This document shows, one piece after another, positions 35,329 through 44,348 of a DNA stretch of 64,000 nt. Source of the stretch: Pararhodonellum marinum (GTDB lineage: Bacteria; Bacteroidota; Bacteroidia; Cytophagales; Cyclobacteriaceae); NCBI RefSeq assembly GCF_015354735.1, contig NZ_JACEFJ010000003.1, positions 461,505-525,504 on the forward strand, written 5' to 3'. Made by a program: the position numbers and the translations under genes. Numbering within the stretch: position 1 is the first letter of the stretch; each line of letters begins with the position of its first letter. A model generated the notes under the pieces. The model searched no databases. It had not been told where the DNA came from and was given only the letters and a program-made list of their open reading frames with translations.

Positions 35329-35895
35329 ATGAGATTTAATTAAAGGGATTGAACGTTAAAAATAAGAGAATTAGAGATTCAGCCACAACGATCAGCGTTT
35401 ATTTTACACCAGTGGTTGAATTTAAAAGGGAGGTTTGATTCAGTTTAGAAAAAAACGATTGTTAAGATGATCATCCTATTATTCACCCTCTGCTTTGTAG
35501 GTATTTTTCATCGAATTTTGCGAAAGATTATGTAAAGAAAGGAAATTATGGGCTAGCCGGAAGATTTTCCCCGGAAAATCTCAAAAAAAAGGAGACCATA
35601 CACCTCTTCAAATGGATAGATGGGACACATGCAATCAATCAACGTATTTATGGTAAAAGCATGCAGTCTGCAATAGGAAAAGAAAGTTCGCTGATTGCAT
35701 TTTATTCAATAGACCCAATTTCCCAAATGCAATAACTGAAGCAAAGGACAAAAGTACCCTGTAAGGTTAAACCCAACAAGGATTTTGATTTGGGTTAAAG
35801 TTAAATTTAGCTTCAAGTCCAAAACTTAATCTAGATATTGAGTTATAAAGGTCAAATTCAAAGGGACTTAATGCTTTAATTTCCTTACTTTTCCT
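35329..35895. other. Intergenic stretch with a possible gene remnant
   Basis: This stretch between divergent genes carries promoters for both sides. On the plus strand one frame is open for 90 codons (35466-35735) without a start codon at its beginning; it reads as fairly balanced protein sequence (for example GNYGLAGRFSPENL and HLFKWIDGTHA), so it may be a decayed gene end. I do not recognise it. The rest is AT-rich with no visible feature. Confidence 0.35.
35466..35735 (+). pseudogene. Possible remnant of an unrecognised gene
   Basis: There is a start-less open frame of 90 codons ending in TAA at 35733-35735. Only one internal ATG exists, about 26 codons from the end. The amino-acid composition looks protein-like, but no family is recognised, and a chance frame of this length is possible. 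Confidence 0.25.
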
Positions 35896-35903
35896 TAATT
35901 TTG
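35896..35903 (+). promoter_or_regulatory. Candidate -7 element for the merR-dprA operon
   Basis: TAATTTTG fits the Bacteroidota -7 consensus. If it is used, transcription begins near 35909, which excludes the TTG codon at 35901 as a start and favours GTG at 35925. No clear -33 element is seen. Confidence 0.4.
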
Positions 35904-35924
35904 AATGAACCAATTTTTAGAGCT

Positions 35925-36278
35925 GTGCCATACAAGGAAAAAGAAATCGAAAAGAAATATTACTCCATAGGGGAAGTGGCAGCTATGTTCAAGGTAGCTA
36001 CCTCCCTTATTCGTTATTGGGAAGGCGAATTTGACATCATCAAGCCGAAAAAAGACAAGAAAGGCAACAGAAGATTTACCAAAGAGGACATAGAGAAAAT
36101 CAGGTTGATCTATCACCTTGTCAAAGAAAAAGGTTACACCCTTCAGGGAGCACAGGAAATCATCAAAAAGGACATGCATCAGATCAATGACAAAGCCGGG
36201 ATCATCGGCAAGTTGCATGAAATCAAAGGATTTTTAGAAGACCTCAGGAATAACATCAATGGATCAAACAATCAATGA
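35925..36278 (+). CDS. MerR family transcriptional regulator
   Basis: The start is placed at GTG 35925, giving 117 residues that begin (M)PYKEKEIEKKYYSIGEVA, the N-terminus I expect for this Bacteroidota group; a TTG at 35901 would add eight residues. The helix-turn-helix is YYSIGEVAAMFKVATSLIRYWE with the wing KGNRRFTKEDIE. A helical tail follows in place of a metal-binding domain, so it is not a metal sensor of the classical type. It overlaps dprA by 20 bases. Its ligand and targets are unknown. Confidence 0.88.
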   Translation: MPYKEKEIEKKYYSIGEVAAMFKVATSLIRYWEGEFDIIKPKKDKKGNRRFTKEDIEKIRLIYHLVKEKGYTLQGAQEIIKKDMHQINDKAGIIGKLHEIKGFLEDLRNNINGSNNQ

Positions 36279-37380
36279 AACTTTTTTGTATCGCTTGGCC
36301 CTTAGCCTGGGGCATAAAATAGGGCCTGGAGTTTACAAAAACATCATCAGCTACAGTGGTTCAGCAGAGGGTTTTTTCAAATTACCAGCCGGGAAAGCAG
36401 CCAAAATTCCAGGCATAGGGGAAAAACTATTGTCTATCCGTAAACAAAAAGACCAACTGCTTAGAGATGCCGAAAAGTTGGCTTTGGATTGCCAGAAAAA
36501 AGGCATTCACATTTTCAGCTACCTAGATCCCGGATATCCTGAAAGACTCAAACCCATAGAGGATGCACCTGTAATTCTTTATTCCAAAGGCAATGTAGAT
36601 TTCAATGCATTCAGAACAATAGGAATCGTAGGGACCCGAAATGCCACTGAATACGGCAAAGCCATCACACAGAAAATAGTGGAAGACCTCCTGCCCTATC
36701 AGCCACTTGTCATCAGTGGTCTAGCTTACGGAATTGACATTGAAGCCCACAGGTCATCCCTTAAGCATCATATGTCCACGATTGGCGTTTTGGGTTCACC
36801 TTTAGATAAAATTTATCCTGCTGCCCATAAATCCACTTCAGAAAGCATGATGGAAAATGGGGGTATCGTGAGCGAATTCAGACTCGGAGCTGAAATGGTT
36901 CCTGGAAATTTCCCCCAAAGGAACCGCATCATTGCAGGACTATCCGATGCATTGATTGTGGTAGAAGCAGCTAAGAGAGGAGGTGCATTAATCACCGCAG
37001 AAATCGCTTATAGCTATAACAAAGAGGTACTTGCTGTTCCCGGAAACTTGCAATCCATTTACAGTGAAGGTTGCAACAACCTGATCAGATCCATGAAAGC
37101 GGCCATTTATACAGGTCCTAAAGATCTGGAGGACAGTCTTTCTTGGAGCAAAGACACAATTAATGCTCAGCAACCTCCCCAAAAAGTAAGGGACTATAGT
37201 ACCTTGGATGAAGAAGAGGCAAAAATCATGGCATTGATGGAAGGCAATGAAGAATTGGATATCGACCGGATCAGTTGGCAGACCCAGATACCCATTTATC
37301 TGTTGGCCTCTAAATTATTGAATCTGGAATTTCAGGGATTCGTAAAATCCTTGCCGGGAAAAAGATATAAAGTAAGTTGA
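36259..37380 (+). CDS. dprA: DNA processing protein DprA
   Basis: The 373-residue protein has a helix-hairpin-helix region at residues ~10-75, the Rossmann-like DprA core with IVGTRNATEYG and VISGLAYGIDIEAH, a GSPLDKIYPAAHK segment, and a C-terminal winged-helix domain from about 310. DprA loads RecA on incoming single-stranded DNA during natural transformation. The gene overlaps the merR gene by 20 bases and is convergent with the amidoligase-type operon. Confidence 0.95.
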   Translation: MDQTINETFLYRLALSLGHKIGPGVYKNIISYSGSAEGFFKLPAGKAAKIPGIGEKLLSIRKQKDQLLRDAEKLALDCQKKGIHIFSYLDPGYPERLKPIEDAPVILYSKGNVDFNAFRTIGIVGTRNATEYGKAITQKIVEDLLPYQPLVISGLAYGIDIEAHRSSLKHHMSTIGVLGSPLDKIYPAAHKSTSESMMENGGIVSEFRLGAEMVPGNFPQRNRIIAGLSDALIVVEAAKRGGALITAEIAYSYNKEVLAVPGNLQSIYSEGCNNLIRSMKAAIYTGPKDLEDSLSWSKDTINAQQPPQKVRDYSTLDEEEAKIMALMEGNEELDIDRISWQTQIPIYLLASKLLNLEFQGFVKSLPGKRYKVS

Positions 37381-37419
37381 AGAATTATTGTGGTAATTGT
37401 TTAAAAATCAGTTCAGTAA

Positions 37420-38610
37420 TTATTTTTCAAATAAACCCAAAGTACCTCCTACCCAATCTTTGTCTTTGTTGAATTTCACTCCGATCATTTCTCCTCTACT
37501 TAGGCGAACCAGGTTACCCATTAAAATGGGGTTATCCCTTCCATCCGGCCAAACGGCCAAAATGCGCACTTCGGCCTTCACTTTGCCGTCCGGAGCCTGA
37601 AGAACCGGTGAATAGTGAACCTTTTTCTGAAGGATATATAAGTCTTTTTCTCTTACAGCCTCGATGTCAGATTCTTTTACATGGTAAACCACTCCGCTCC
37701 CGGAAAAGGAAAAAAGAGGTTTGAGCACATAGTTTTCAAGGTCCTTGGGGATACTTTTCAGTTCACTCAATAAGGTCGTCTCTATAAAATAGGGCCCTTT
37801 CAGGTAAGGGAGAATGAATTTACTGATCCTGAAAAACCAATTTGGATGGCCAGCCCATTCCACCTCAAGTTCTTCTCTGAAATCAAACTGAAGGTTTAAA
37901 TCTTTTCGAAGGTCAAGTTCATCAAAAATGACACGGTTATAAATCCTTTTGATGGGTATGCTTTGGCCGGTTTTATCCTTGTAAAATAGCTTTTTGCCTT
38001 CTTTAATCACCTCAGTAACACAGATTACCGGAATGCCCAGATCTCTTTGACAGTAGTAAAAATCTATTTTGGTATTTTGCTTTTCGGGTTCGATTTCCAA
38101 CAATATGACGTTTTCTTCAGGATGACCGTTGCAGATGGTATCCCTCAGTATGGGTAAGTAATTGCTTTGATCGATCCCATCAAAATAGGGAGTCAATTCC
38201 GATAAAAATGGGTATTGGTTTTTGAATTTTTCAAAAAGGTTATATTGAAAATTAAAAATGGAGGGAAAACCCTGCACTTCGATCAATTTGGGCAACAACT
38301 CCCCTTCTTCCTCACAAACGCCAAAATCCACAGCCAGGAAATTCGGATGTGGATTTTCATTGGGTACCCTGTTTCCAAAATCCAGGGATTTGTCAGTCAA
38401 TTCCAGAAATCCAGGTGCCTTTACGAATTCGATCACCGCTTCGGTAGCCTGTACCAGTTTTTGTTTGAATTCCCGGTTGATAAAAAAAGGGCTTTCCGCC
38501 ATCCTGAACGTAGGCAAATAATCAAAATCAGCGGTGACATCCTCCTGAAAAGCCTTATACTTTTCTATTGAAAAGGCCTCGTTGAACCGGTCTCTGTATT
38601 TTTTGATCAT
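37420..38610 (-). CDS. ATP-grasp-like protein of the amidoligase cluster
   Basis: The 396-residue protein is not firmly recognised, but its C-terminal part looks like an ATP-grasp ligase. It has a Lys before a glycine-rich loop (YVLKPLFSFSGSGVVY, near residue 290), a nucleotide-hinge-like DLYILQKKV, AEVRIL with a possible metal Glu, and GNLVRLSRG with a possible metal Asn. The N-terminal 250 residues would be the pre-ATP-grasp region. ATP-grasp enzymes join a carboxylate to an amine by an acyl-phosphate. It is the last gene of a five-gene run, 11 bases from the glutamine-amidotransferase-like gene. The fold call is inference from motifs. Confidence 0.78.
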   Translation of the reverse strand: MIKKYRDRFNEAFSIEKYKAFQEDVTADFDYLPTFRMAESPFFINREFKQKLVQATEAVIEFVKAPGFLELTDKSLDFGNRVPNENPHPNFLAVDFGVCEEEGELLPKLIEVQGFPSIFNFQYNLFEKFKNQYPFLSELTPYFDGIDQSNYLPILRDTICNGHPEENVILLEIEPEKQNTKIDFYYCQRDLGIPVICVTEVIKEGKKLFYKDKTGQSIPIKRIYNRVIFDELDLRKDLNLQFDFREELEVEWAGHPNWFFRISKFILPYLKGPYFIETTLLSELKSIPKDLENYVLKPLFSFSGSGVVYHVKESDIEAVREKDLYILQKKVHYSPVLQAPDGKVKAEVRILAVWPDGRDNPILMGNLVRLSRGEMIGVKFNKDKDWVGGTLGLFEK

Positions 38611-38621
38611 CTTAAAAAAAC

Positions 38622-39449
38622 TTATAGACTTAACATGCTTTTGTTTTCTTTTACCTGTTTGAGGGCATTTTTGATGAAATTCGGAATCAGCGTTTCGTTG
38701 GTTTTAAAAATTTTATTTTCGTCTACCAGATCTTCCAGCATATTGCGGAATTTAGTTCTGCCTTTCAAGGCGATGATTTTATCTCTGGCTTCTTTCTTTT
38801 TGAGATGCATAACGAAACTTATCGGGTCTGCTTCCGGATGAAACTGTATACCGACAATGTAATCAGAAAATCGGACGCCCATGATGGCCCTTTCATATTC
38901 CACATGGGATCTTATTTTTTCAAGGGCCAAAATGGTAGCTCCCTTGTCTCTGAATTTCTTTAGACGAGGCTGTACTACTTGGTAATCACGGGAATCTACC
39001 GCATAAAAGGGATTATCCAGATTTTCAAACAACGGGTCTATGGTACCCTCCGGGGTTTTATGAATAGTCATAACCCCAAATGAGGTGGACTTTCTTTTGG
39101 TGATTTCAGCCAAACCAAAATGTTTGCAGGCCATCTGAAAGGAATGACAGATAAAGAGCATGTGTTTTTTTTGTTCACTTTCCTTGTTCCAGGCCCACAA
39201 TTCATCCAAAAAAGCAAAATAGGCACGGTCCCAAAGACCATCTCCATCCAAAGGATTTCCCGGCCCTCCTGATGAAATAAACACGTCATAATTGGCTAAA
39301 GCAGGCAACTCAGATTTTCCTCTTACATCGTATACTTTGAAGTTAACCTCACTTCTAAATCTGTTGACTATGTCTATGATGCAGCGCATTCCCTGATTGG
39401 GTTCACCATCATACATATCCAAAATAGCCATTTTTATTGGACTTTCCAT
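38622..39449 (-). CDS. Class I glutamine amidotransferase-like protein of the amidoligase cluster
   Basis: The 275-residue protein has the class I GATase fold: FISSGGPGNPLDGD near residue 57, a nucleophile elbow FICHSFQMAC with Cys near 100, and GIQFHPEAD with the catalytic His and Glu near 200. The elbow lacks the usual Gly two residues before the Cys, so activity may be hydrolysis of a gamma-glutamyl bond and not ammonia transfer. A C-terminal helical extension of ~65 residues is unusual. Its neighbours are a GCS2 ligase (160 bases upstream) and an ATP-grasp-like gene (11 bases downstream). The substrate is unknown. Confidence 0.83.
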   Translation of the reverse strand: MESPIKMAILDMYDGEPNQGMRCIIDIVNRFRSEVNFKVYDVRGKSELPALANYDVFISSGGPGNPLDGDGLWDRAYFAFLDELWAWNKESEQKKHMLFICHSFQMACKHFGLAEITKRKSTSFGVMTIHKTPEGTIDPLFENLDNPFYAVDSRDYQVVQPRLKKFRDKGATILALEKIRSHVEYERAIMGVRFSDYIVGIQFHPEADPISFVMHLKKKEARDKIIALKGRTKFRNMLEDLVDENKIFKTNETLIPNFIKNALKQVKENKSMLSL

Positions 39450-39608
39450 TCTTTTTACATTCTTCTAAAGGGTATTTCTAGCAAAACATTGATATGCTGA
39501 AATAAAATAACCGGAAATTGGGTTTGCTGAATTTGGGTGAATTTTACAAAACCACATTTAAAAGGTGTGCAAAATTACAACATTAACTCCAAACTAGCAG
39601 CAATTGGT

Positions 39609-40715
39609 TCAAAGGTCTTTGGTAAATTCACCGGTAATAAAATCCACTACCTTTTTCAATTCTCCGGATTCTTGAAATACAGCGAGCTGTTTATCCGCTC
39701 CGGTACCCTGCTCAAGGATGGTATGTACATAATTGATTTCCTCCCTGCTACCCAATTCATCCACTACATCATCTATGAATTCAAGGAGTTCCATGATCAG
39801 CGCTTTGGTGGGCACCTCTTTTTTTAGTCCGAAATCAATCATATTGTTTTCCAAGCCATATCTTGCTGCCCGCCATTTGTTTTCCTTGATCAGCGCAATT
39901 CTATAAATGTTGAAACTGGTATTTTGCATCAAAAGCTTATAGAGCTTGGCCACCACGGCCTGAATGAGTGCTACCAAACAAATGGTTTCATCCACTCCAA
40001 GGCTCATGTCACAGATCCTGAATTCAATGGTACTGAAAAAAGGATGCATCCTCAAGTCCCACCATATTTTTTTTGGATTGTCTATGCAATTGGTCTTTAC
40101 GAGAATATCCAAAAAGTTGTCATAGGATTGCACCGAATCAAAATATTCCGGCAAACCCGTCCTAGGGAATTTGGCAAAAACCTTGGCTCTAAAGGCTTTG
40201 AATCCCGTATTCCGTCCTTCCCAAAATGGTGAATTGGTCGAAAGCGCATAAATATGAGGAAGGAAATAGCAGGCCTGATTCATCAGCTGAAGAGCGATTT
40301 CCCTGCTTTCTATGCCTACATGACAGTGCATCCCAAAAATGAGGTTGGACCTTGCGGTATCCTGAAGCTCATTGACAATGATGTGGTACCTTGGATCATC
40401 GGTGATGGCCTGCTCCTGCCATTTTGAAAAAGGGTGTGTTCCTGCTGCACCGACAATCAATCCTTGGGCATCTGCAAGTTCTGCAATCTTTTTTCTGAGA
40501 AAGACAATCTCATTTTTGGCATCTTTTACCGTTTTGCAGACGTTAGTACCCACTTCCACAACGGATTGGTGCATTTCAGCCTTCACCTGCTCCCTCAAAA
40601 TGATCTTGGCTCCATCTACAATCTTGGACATATGAGACCGTAGTTCTCGAGTCTCCGGATCTATAATTTGATATTCTTCTTCTACACCTAAGGTGAATAC
40701 GGGTAATTTCTTCAT
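39609..40715 (-). CDS. Carboxylate-amine ligase, GCS2 family (YbdK-like)
   Basis: The 368-residue protein of the glutamate-cysteine ligase 2 family has TLGVEEEYQIIDP at the N-terminus (metal-binding glutamates), VEVGTNVC near residue 50, FGMHCHVGIE near 130 and the SFSTIEFRICD-type motif near 225. Family members form amide bonds from glutamate or another carboxylate. Length is typical. It is the third gene of a run that also holds two ATP-grasp-type proteins, a GATase-like protein and an esterase. Glutamate-cysteine ligase activity is possible but cannot be read from the sequence. Confidence 0.92.
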   Translation of the reverse strand: MKKLPVFTLGVEEEYQIIDPETRELRSHMSKIVDGAKIILREQVKAEMHQSVVEVGTNVCKTVKDAKNEIVFLRKKIAELADAQGLIVGAAGTHPFSKWQEQAITDDPRYHIIVNELQDTARSNLIFGMHCHVGIESREIALQLMNQACYFLPHIYALSTNSPFWEGRNTGFKAFRAKVFAKFPRTGLPEYFDSVQSYDNFLDILVKTNCIDNPKKIWWDLRMHPFFSTIEFRICDMSLGVDETICLVALIQAVVAKLYKLLMQNTSFNIYRIALIKENKWRAARYGLENNMIDFGLKKEVPTKALIMELLEFIDDVVDELGSREEINYVHTILEQGTGADKQLAVFQESGELKKVVDFITGEFTKDL

Positions 40716-40760
40716 GGACGACGGTGGTTAATGTTTAAAATGAGCTGACGGAACCTGAGT

Positions 40761-41717
40761 TTAAAATCTTGGTGACTCATTCACGCCATCTTTCATAAAA
40801 CTGCCCCAAGTGAGGTTCATCTTGCCGGGCTTTTGGGCTTTGGCATAGGCTATGGCCATTTTCGCCGCCTCTTCCACTACCCATTCGAAGTTGTCCTTCC
40901 CCACAGAATTGATATCCGCATCCGGTGCGGGATTGCCAAAGTCAATGGCAAAAGGTACTCCGTCCTTTACGGCGAATTCAACGGTGTTAAAATCATAGCC
41001 CAAACCTTTGCAAAGTCGGATGGTATAATCCTTGATGGTAGACAGTAGCTTTTTGGAGGTGGGCGGTCCATCCACCACATACCTTAAATGGTGTGGATTC
41101 CTGGGTTCATACGGCATGATCCTGACTGCTTTGCCACCCAAGCAATATACTCTGAAATATTCCTCAAAAACGATCTCTTCCTGCAACAACATCACCAACT
41201 GACCGGTTTCTCTGTGTTTTTCCCAAAACTCATGTTGGTTTTCCAGGCGGTACACATTTTTCCAGCCTCCCCCTGCATAGGGCTTCATGTAAGCAGGAAA
41301 GCCAATGTATTCGAAAATGCCTTCCCAATCCAAAGGCATTTTGAGGTTTCGGAACGATTTGCTTGTGGTGTCTGTAGGGTGTTCGGCAGAAGGAAGGATG
41401 ACAGTATTTGGAAGCGGCACTCCCAATTCATCCGCCAAGGCATTGTTAAAAAACTTGTCATCCGCACTCCACCAGAAGGGATTGTTGATCACAGCACAGC
41501 CTGTAAGCGCTGCATTTTTTAAATAAGCCCTATAAAAAGGTACATCCTGAGAAATCCTGTCTATGATCACCGCATAATCAGTCGCCTTGTTCTGAATGAC
41601 TTTGTCTATGCTCACTGCCTCTGCGGTGATTCCTTTCACATTTTTTTCATTGACCCTATCTATAAAAGCTTGGGGAAAGGTATCCTCCATGCCAAACAAT
41701 ATTCCTATCTTTTTCAT
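40761..41717 (-). CDS. ATP-grasp ligase of the amidoligase cluster
   Basis: The 318-residue protein has an ATP-grasp domain: FPAYMKPYAGGGWKNVY with the ATP-contacting Lys and glycine loop near residue 155, LLQEEIVFEEYFRVYCLG, and the metal ligands in NTVEFAVKDG and IDFGNPAPD near 265. The N-terminal third is the pre-ATP-grasp domain. It is most like RimK- or D-Ala-D-Ala-ligase-type enzymes that join an amino acid to a carboxylate. It lies 14 bases after the esterase gene and 45 bases before the GCS2 gene. Substrates are unknown. Confidence 0.88.
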   Translation of the reverse strand: MKKIGILFGMEDTFPQAFIDRVNEKNVKGITAEAVSIDKVIQNKATDYAVIIDRISQDVPFYRAYLKNAALTGCAVINNPFWWSADDKFFNNALADELGVPLPNTVILPSAEHPTDTTSKSFRNLKMPLDWEGIFEYIGFPAYMKPYAGGGWKNVYRLENQHEFWEKHRETGQLVMLLQEEIVFEEYFRVYCLGGKAVRIMPYEPRNPHHLRYVVDGPPTSKKLLSTIKDYTIRLCKGLGYDFNTVEFAVKDGVPFAIDFGNPAPDADINSVGKDNFEWVVEEAAKMAIAYAKAQKPGKMNLTWGSFMKDGVNESPRF

Positions 41718-41731
41718 GTTTAAAATTTTAG

Positions 41732-42445
41732 TTAGTCAAATTTGATTCTTGATAAATAATGGGGAAACATTTCCTTCCAAACCGGCCAATCATGGTTGCG
41801 GTCAGGCCTCACATCAAGCCAATGCGGAAGCCCCTTTTGGTTGAGGGAATGGTGCAGTTTGAGATTGGCATCAAAGCAAATGTCCCAATTGGAAGTTCCT
41901 AATATGATATCCATGTGCCATAAAGCTCCATCTGTCAGCCCCGGCAGGAACTCGAGCGGGCTGTTGTAATAAATGTCATCATGGTTATAACCATCCATAA
42001 AGTTACGAATTTCAAATGCACCACTCATGGAAAACATATGACTGACATAACCCGGATGCCTAAAAGCAAAGTTAGCCGCATGGTATCCTCCGAAACTGCA
42101 ACCTGCCATGACCACTTTGCCGACTGCGGTCCTGAGCCTGATTCTTTCCACCACTTCATGGCATATCATTTTATCATAGGCCACATGGTTTTGAATCCGG
42201 TCATGGGGATGGATGTTTCGGTTATAGAAGCTTTGTGCATCATTGCTTTCCGGACAATAGATTTTGATCAAACCCTGATCAAGGTACCATTGTGCTGACC
42301 CGATCAAACCCATGTCTCTGTTTTCATGGAAGCTCCCCTTGGAGGTAGGAAAAAGCACCACCGGATAGCCTGCATGACCAAAAACAAGCATTTCCACGTC
42401 CCTATGCAGGTGCGGGGAATACCATTTTAAATATTCTTCTTTCAT
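41732..42445 (-). CDS. Alpha/beta-hydrolase esterase (esterase D-like) of the amidoligase cluster
   Basis: The 237-residue cytosolic hydrolase of the putative-esterase family has no signal peptide. The nucleophile elbow is AGCSFGGYHA with Ser near residue 119, and the late NHDWPVW supplies the catalytic His. The relatives include esterase D and S-formylglutathione hydrolase, which act on thiol esters. It is the first gene of the five-gene run and has the promoter at 42467-42498 directly upstream. With two ligase types in the operon it could release or trim an ester or thioester product; this is inference. Confidence 0.88.
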   Translation of the reverse strand: MKEEYLKWYSPHLHRDVEMLVFGHAGYPVVLFPTSKGSFHENRDMGLIGSAQWYLDQGLIKIYCPESNDAQSFYNRNIHPHDRIQNHVAYDKMICHEVVERIRLRTAVGKVVMAGCSFGGYHAANFAFRHPGYVSHMFSMSGAFEIRNFMDGYNHDDIYYNSPLEFLPGLTDGALWHMDIILGTSNWDICFDANLKLHHSLNQKGLPHWLDVRPDRNHDWPVWKEMFPHYLSRIKFD

Positions 42446-42827
42446 AGATTGTCGAGCTGTAAATATTAAAAATAACGGTATGGGCGTGGATTAACAAACA
42501 TTATGAGGGCTGAATTAAAAATAAATTCACTGGATATGCCATAGCCTTCGATTGATTTCATCCGTAAATTTCATAAATCCTCTATAACAATCTGATTTTA
42601 AGATTTTTAAGAAAATACCAATCAAATAACCTTATCCAAAAATGAGGAGGTCATTGTGAAAAATCAGGTTTAAAGTAAAGCTTGAAGCCACTCAAATGGC
42701 TCAAAACAACCATGAGATTTAAACTTACATTGTATTTTCTCGTATCTTGGACAGCGATATAATGACGTTATTATTTCAAAATAACTCATCTGCTTCCCAA
42801 TAATTAATTGAAACAAATCATCAAAAA
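42446..42827. other. Divergent intergenic region between the amidoligase operon and the M28 gene
   Basis: This AT-rich 382-base stretch holds the promoter described at 42467-42498. Near the M28 gene, 42760-42773 is an imperfect palindrome TAATnACGTnATTA (12 of 14 positions symmetric), which could be an operator. Nothing else is recognised. Confidence 0.35.
42467..42498 (-). promoter_or_regulatory. Promoter of the amidoligase-type operon
   Basis: On the minus strand TTTG (42495-42498) and TATTTTTA (42467-42474) are separated by 20 bases, which fits the Bacteroidota -33/-7 pattern TTTG-N19-21-TAnnTTTG with one change at the last base. It would place the transcript start about 15 bases before the esterase ATG. 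Confidence 0.6.
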
Positions 42828-44318
42828 ATGAAAAACCCAACTGCGTGTTTGTGGCTTAGTATCACTGTCCTCTTGTTTCATACTGGGCTGTGCATGGCCC
42901 AAAAGGAAAAAATAGAAGAAATCATCGATGAAAAGGAAGCCATTTCACATTTTCGCTACCTCGCCTCAGACGAAATGATGGGTCGGGATCCAATTAGGCC
43001 TGAAATTGAATTGGCAGCAAGATATATTTCCGAACAGTTTTGGAAATATGGAGTCAAGGAGGTAGCTGGAGGTCAAGACTATTTTCAAATTGTTCCATTT
43101 AGAATGTCTGCACCACCTACCAAAGGGGAAATCAAATTAGGTGACAAGCAATTGCAACAAGGTGAAGACATGCTGGTATTGGATGGTTCCGGACTTGAAG
43201 GCACCCATGAATTGATTTTTGCAGGTTTTGGCTTAGAAGAGGATTACCAAAATCTTGACGTCAATGGAAAAATTGTGGTGGTAAAAGTCGGCGCTCCCAA
43301 TAGGCTGACTCCAAATGATCTGTTCTCATTGGGTCGGGAGAAAACGCAATTAGCTAAATCCAAAGGCGCAAAGGGGATCATGGAAATGTACAATGTACCT
43401 ACTGTACCTTGGAATCTTGCGGCCAATTTTCTTAACCGAACCCAGTTGACCATTGATCAAAACCCTGATGACACCAATCCCCTGACCTATATTTGGATCA
43501 AGGATTTGGACAACAAATTTGTCAATGCCATTGGGGAAGGCAGCATAAAAAATGCTGCTTTTGAAATCACAGGAAAAGTCAACAAAAAAATTCAGGGGAA
43601 GAATGTGGTGGGCTACATAGAAGGCACTGACCCAGTCTTGAAGCATGAGTATGTCATGCTGGGGGCTCATTATGACCATGTAGGCGTAGGTAGGCCCAAT
43701 GCTGAAGGGGATTCCATTTACAATGGAGCAAGAGACAATGCAGTGGGAACGGTGGCTGTCATCAATGCCGCCAAATACTTCGCCCAAAACCCACCGAAAA
43801 GATCCATTTTGCTGTGTGCTTGGACGGCTGAGGAAAAAGGGCTTTTGGGCAGTGGCTATTTTGCTGAAAACCCGCTAATTCCCCTTGAACAGATCATTTA
43901 TAACTTCAACATTGACAATGGCGGTTACAATGATACTTCCATCATCACGGTGATCGGATTGGGAAGAACTACTGCTGATGACCAAATCATCAAAGCAGTG
44001 GATGAGTTTGGGCTAAAAGCCATTTCGGACCCTGCGCCTGAACAAGGTCTGTATGATCGTTCGGATAATGTCAATTTTGCCAGAAAGGGCATCCCCGCTC
44101 CCAGCTTTAGTCTGGGTTTTACGGCCTTTGATGAAGAAATCACCCAACATTACCATCAGCCCTCTGATCAGGTGGATAATTTTGACCTGGATTATGCCAT
44201 GCTGTATTGGAAGTCTTATTTGCTCTCGGTAGAAAACATCGCCAATCTGGAAGAGCGCCCAAAATGGGTAGCCGGAGATAAATATGAGGAGGCGGGGAAG
44301 GCTTTGTATGGGGAGTGA
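42828..44318 (+). CDS. Exported M28 family zinc peptidase
   Basis: The 496-residue protein has a signal peptide ending near CMAQ, a PA domain inserted at residues ~120-240, and the M28 catalytic domain. Zinc ligands are in GAHYDHVG, GARDNAVGT, AEEKGLLGS and the final HQPSD block. M28 enzymes are aminopeptidases or carboxypeptidases with two zinc ions. It is expected in the periplasm or outside the cell. The gene is divergent from the amidoligase operon and runs into the repeat region downstream. Confidence 0.93.
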   Translation: MKNPTACLWLSITVLLFHTGLCMAQKEKIEEIIDEKEAISHFRYLASDEMMGRDPIRPEIELAARYISEQFWKYGVKEVAGGQDYFQIVPFRMSAPPTKGEIKLGDKQLQQGEDMLVLDGSGLEGTHELIFAGFGLEEDYQNLDVNGKIVVVKVGAPNRLTPNDLFSLGREKTQLAKSKGAKGIMEMYNVPTVPWNLAANFLNRTQLTIDQNPDDTNPLTYIWIKDLDNKFVNAIGEGSIKNAAFEITGKVNKKIQGKNVVGYIEGTDPVLKHEYVMLGAHYDHVGVGRPNAEGDSIYNGARDNAVGTVAVINAAKYFAQNPPKRSILLCAWTAEEKGLLGSGYFAENPLIPLEQIIYNFNIDNGGYNDTSIITVIGLGRTTADDQIIKAVDEFGLKAISDPAPEQGLYDRSDNVNFARKGIPAPSFSLGFTAFDEEITQHYHQPSDQVDNFDLDYAMLYWKSYLLSVENIANLEERPKWVAGDKYEEAGKALYGE

Positions 44319-44348
44319 ATGGAATTATGATTTACGAGTTACGAATTC

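Noticed and set aside
35901..35924. TTG start codon for the MerR regulator
   Set aside because: It overlaps the -7 promoter element, and the GTG at 35925 gives the N-terminus expected for the family.
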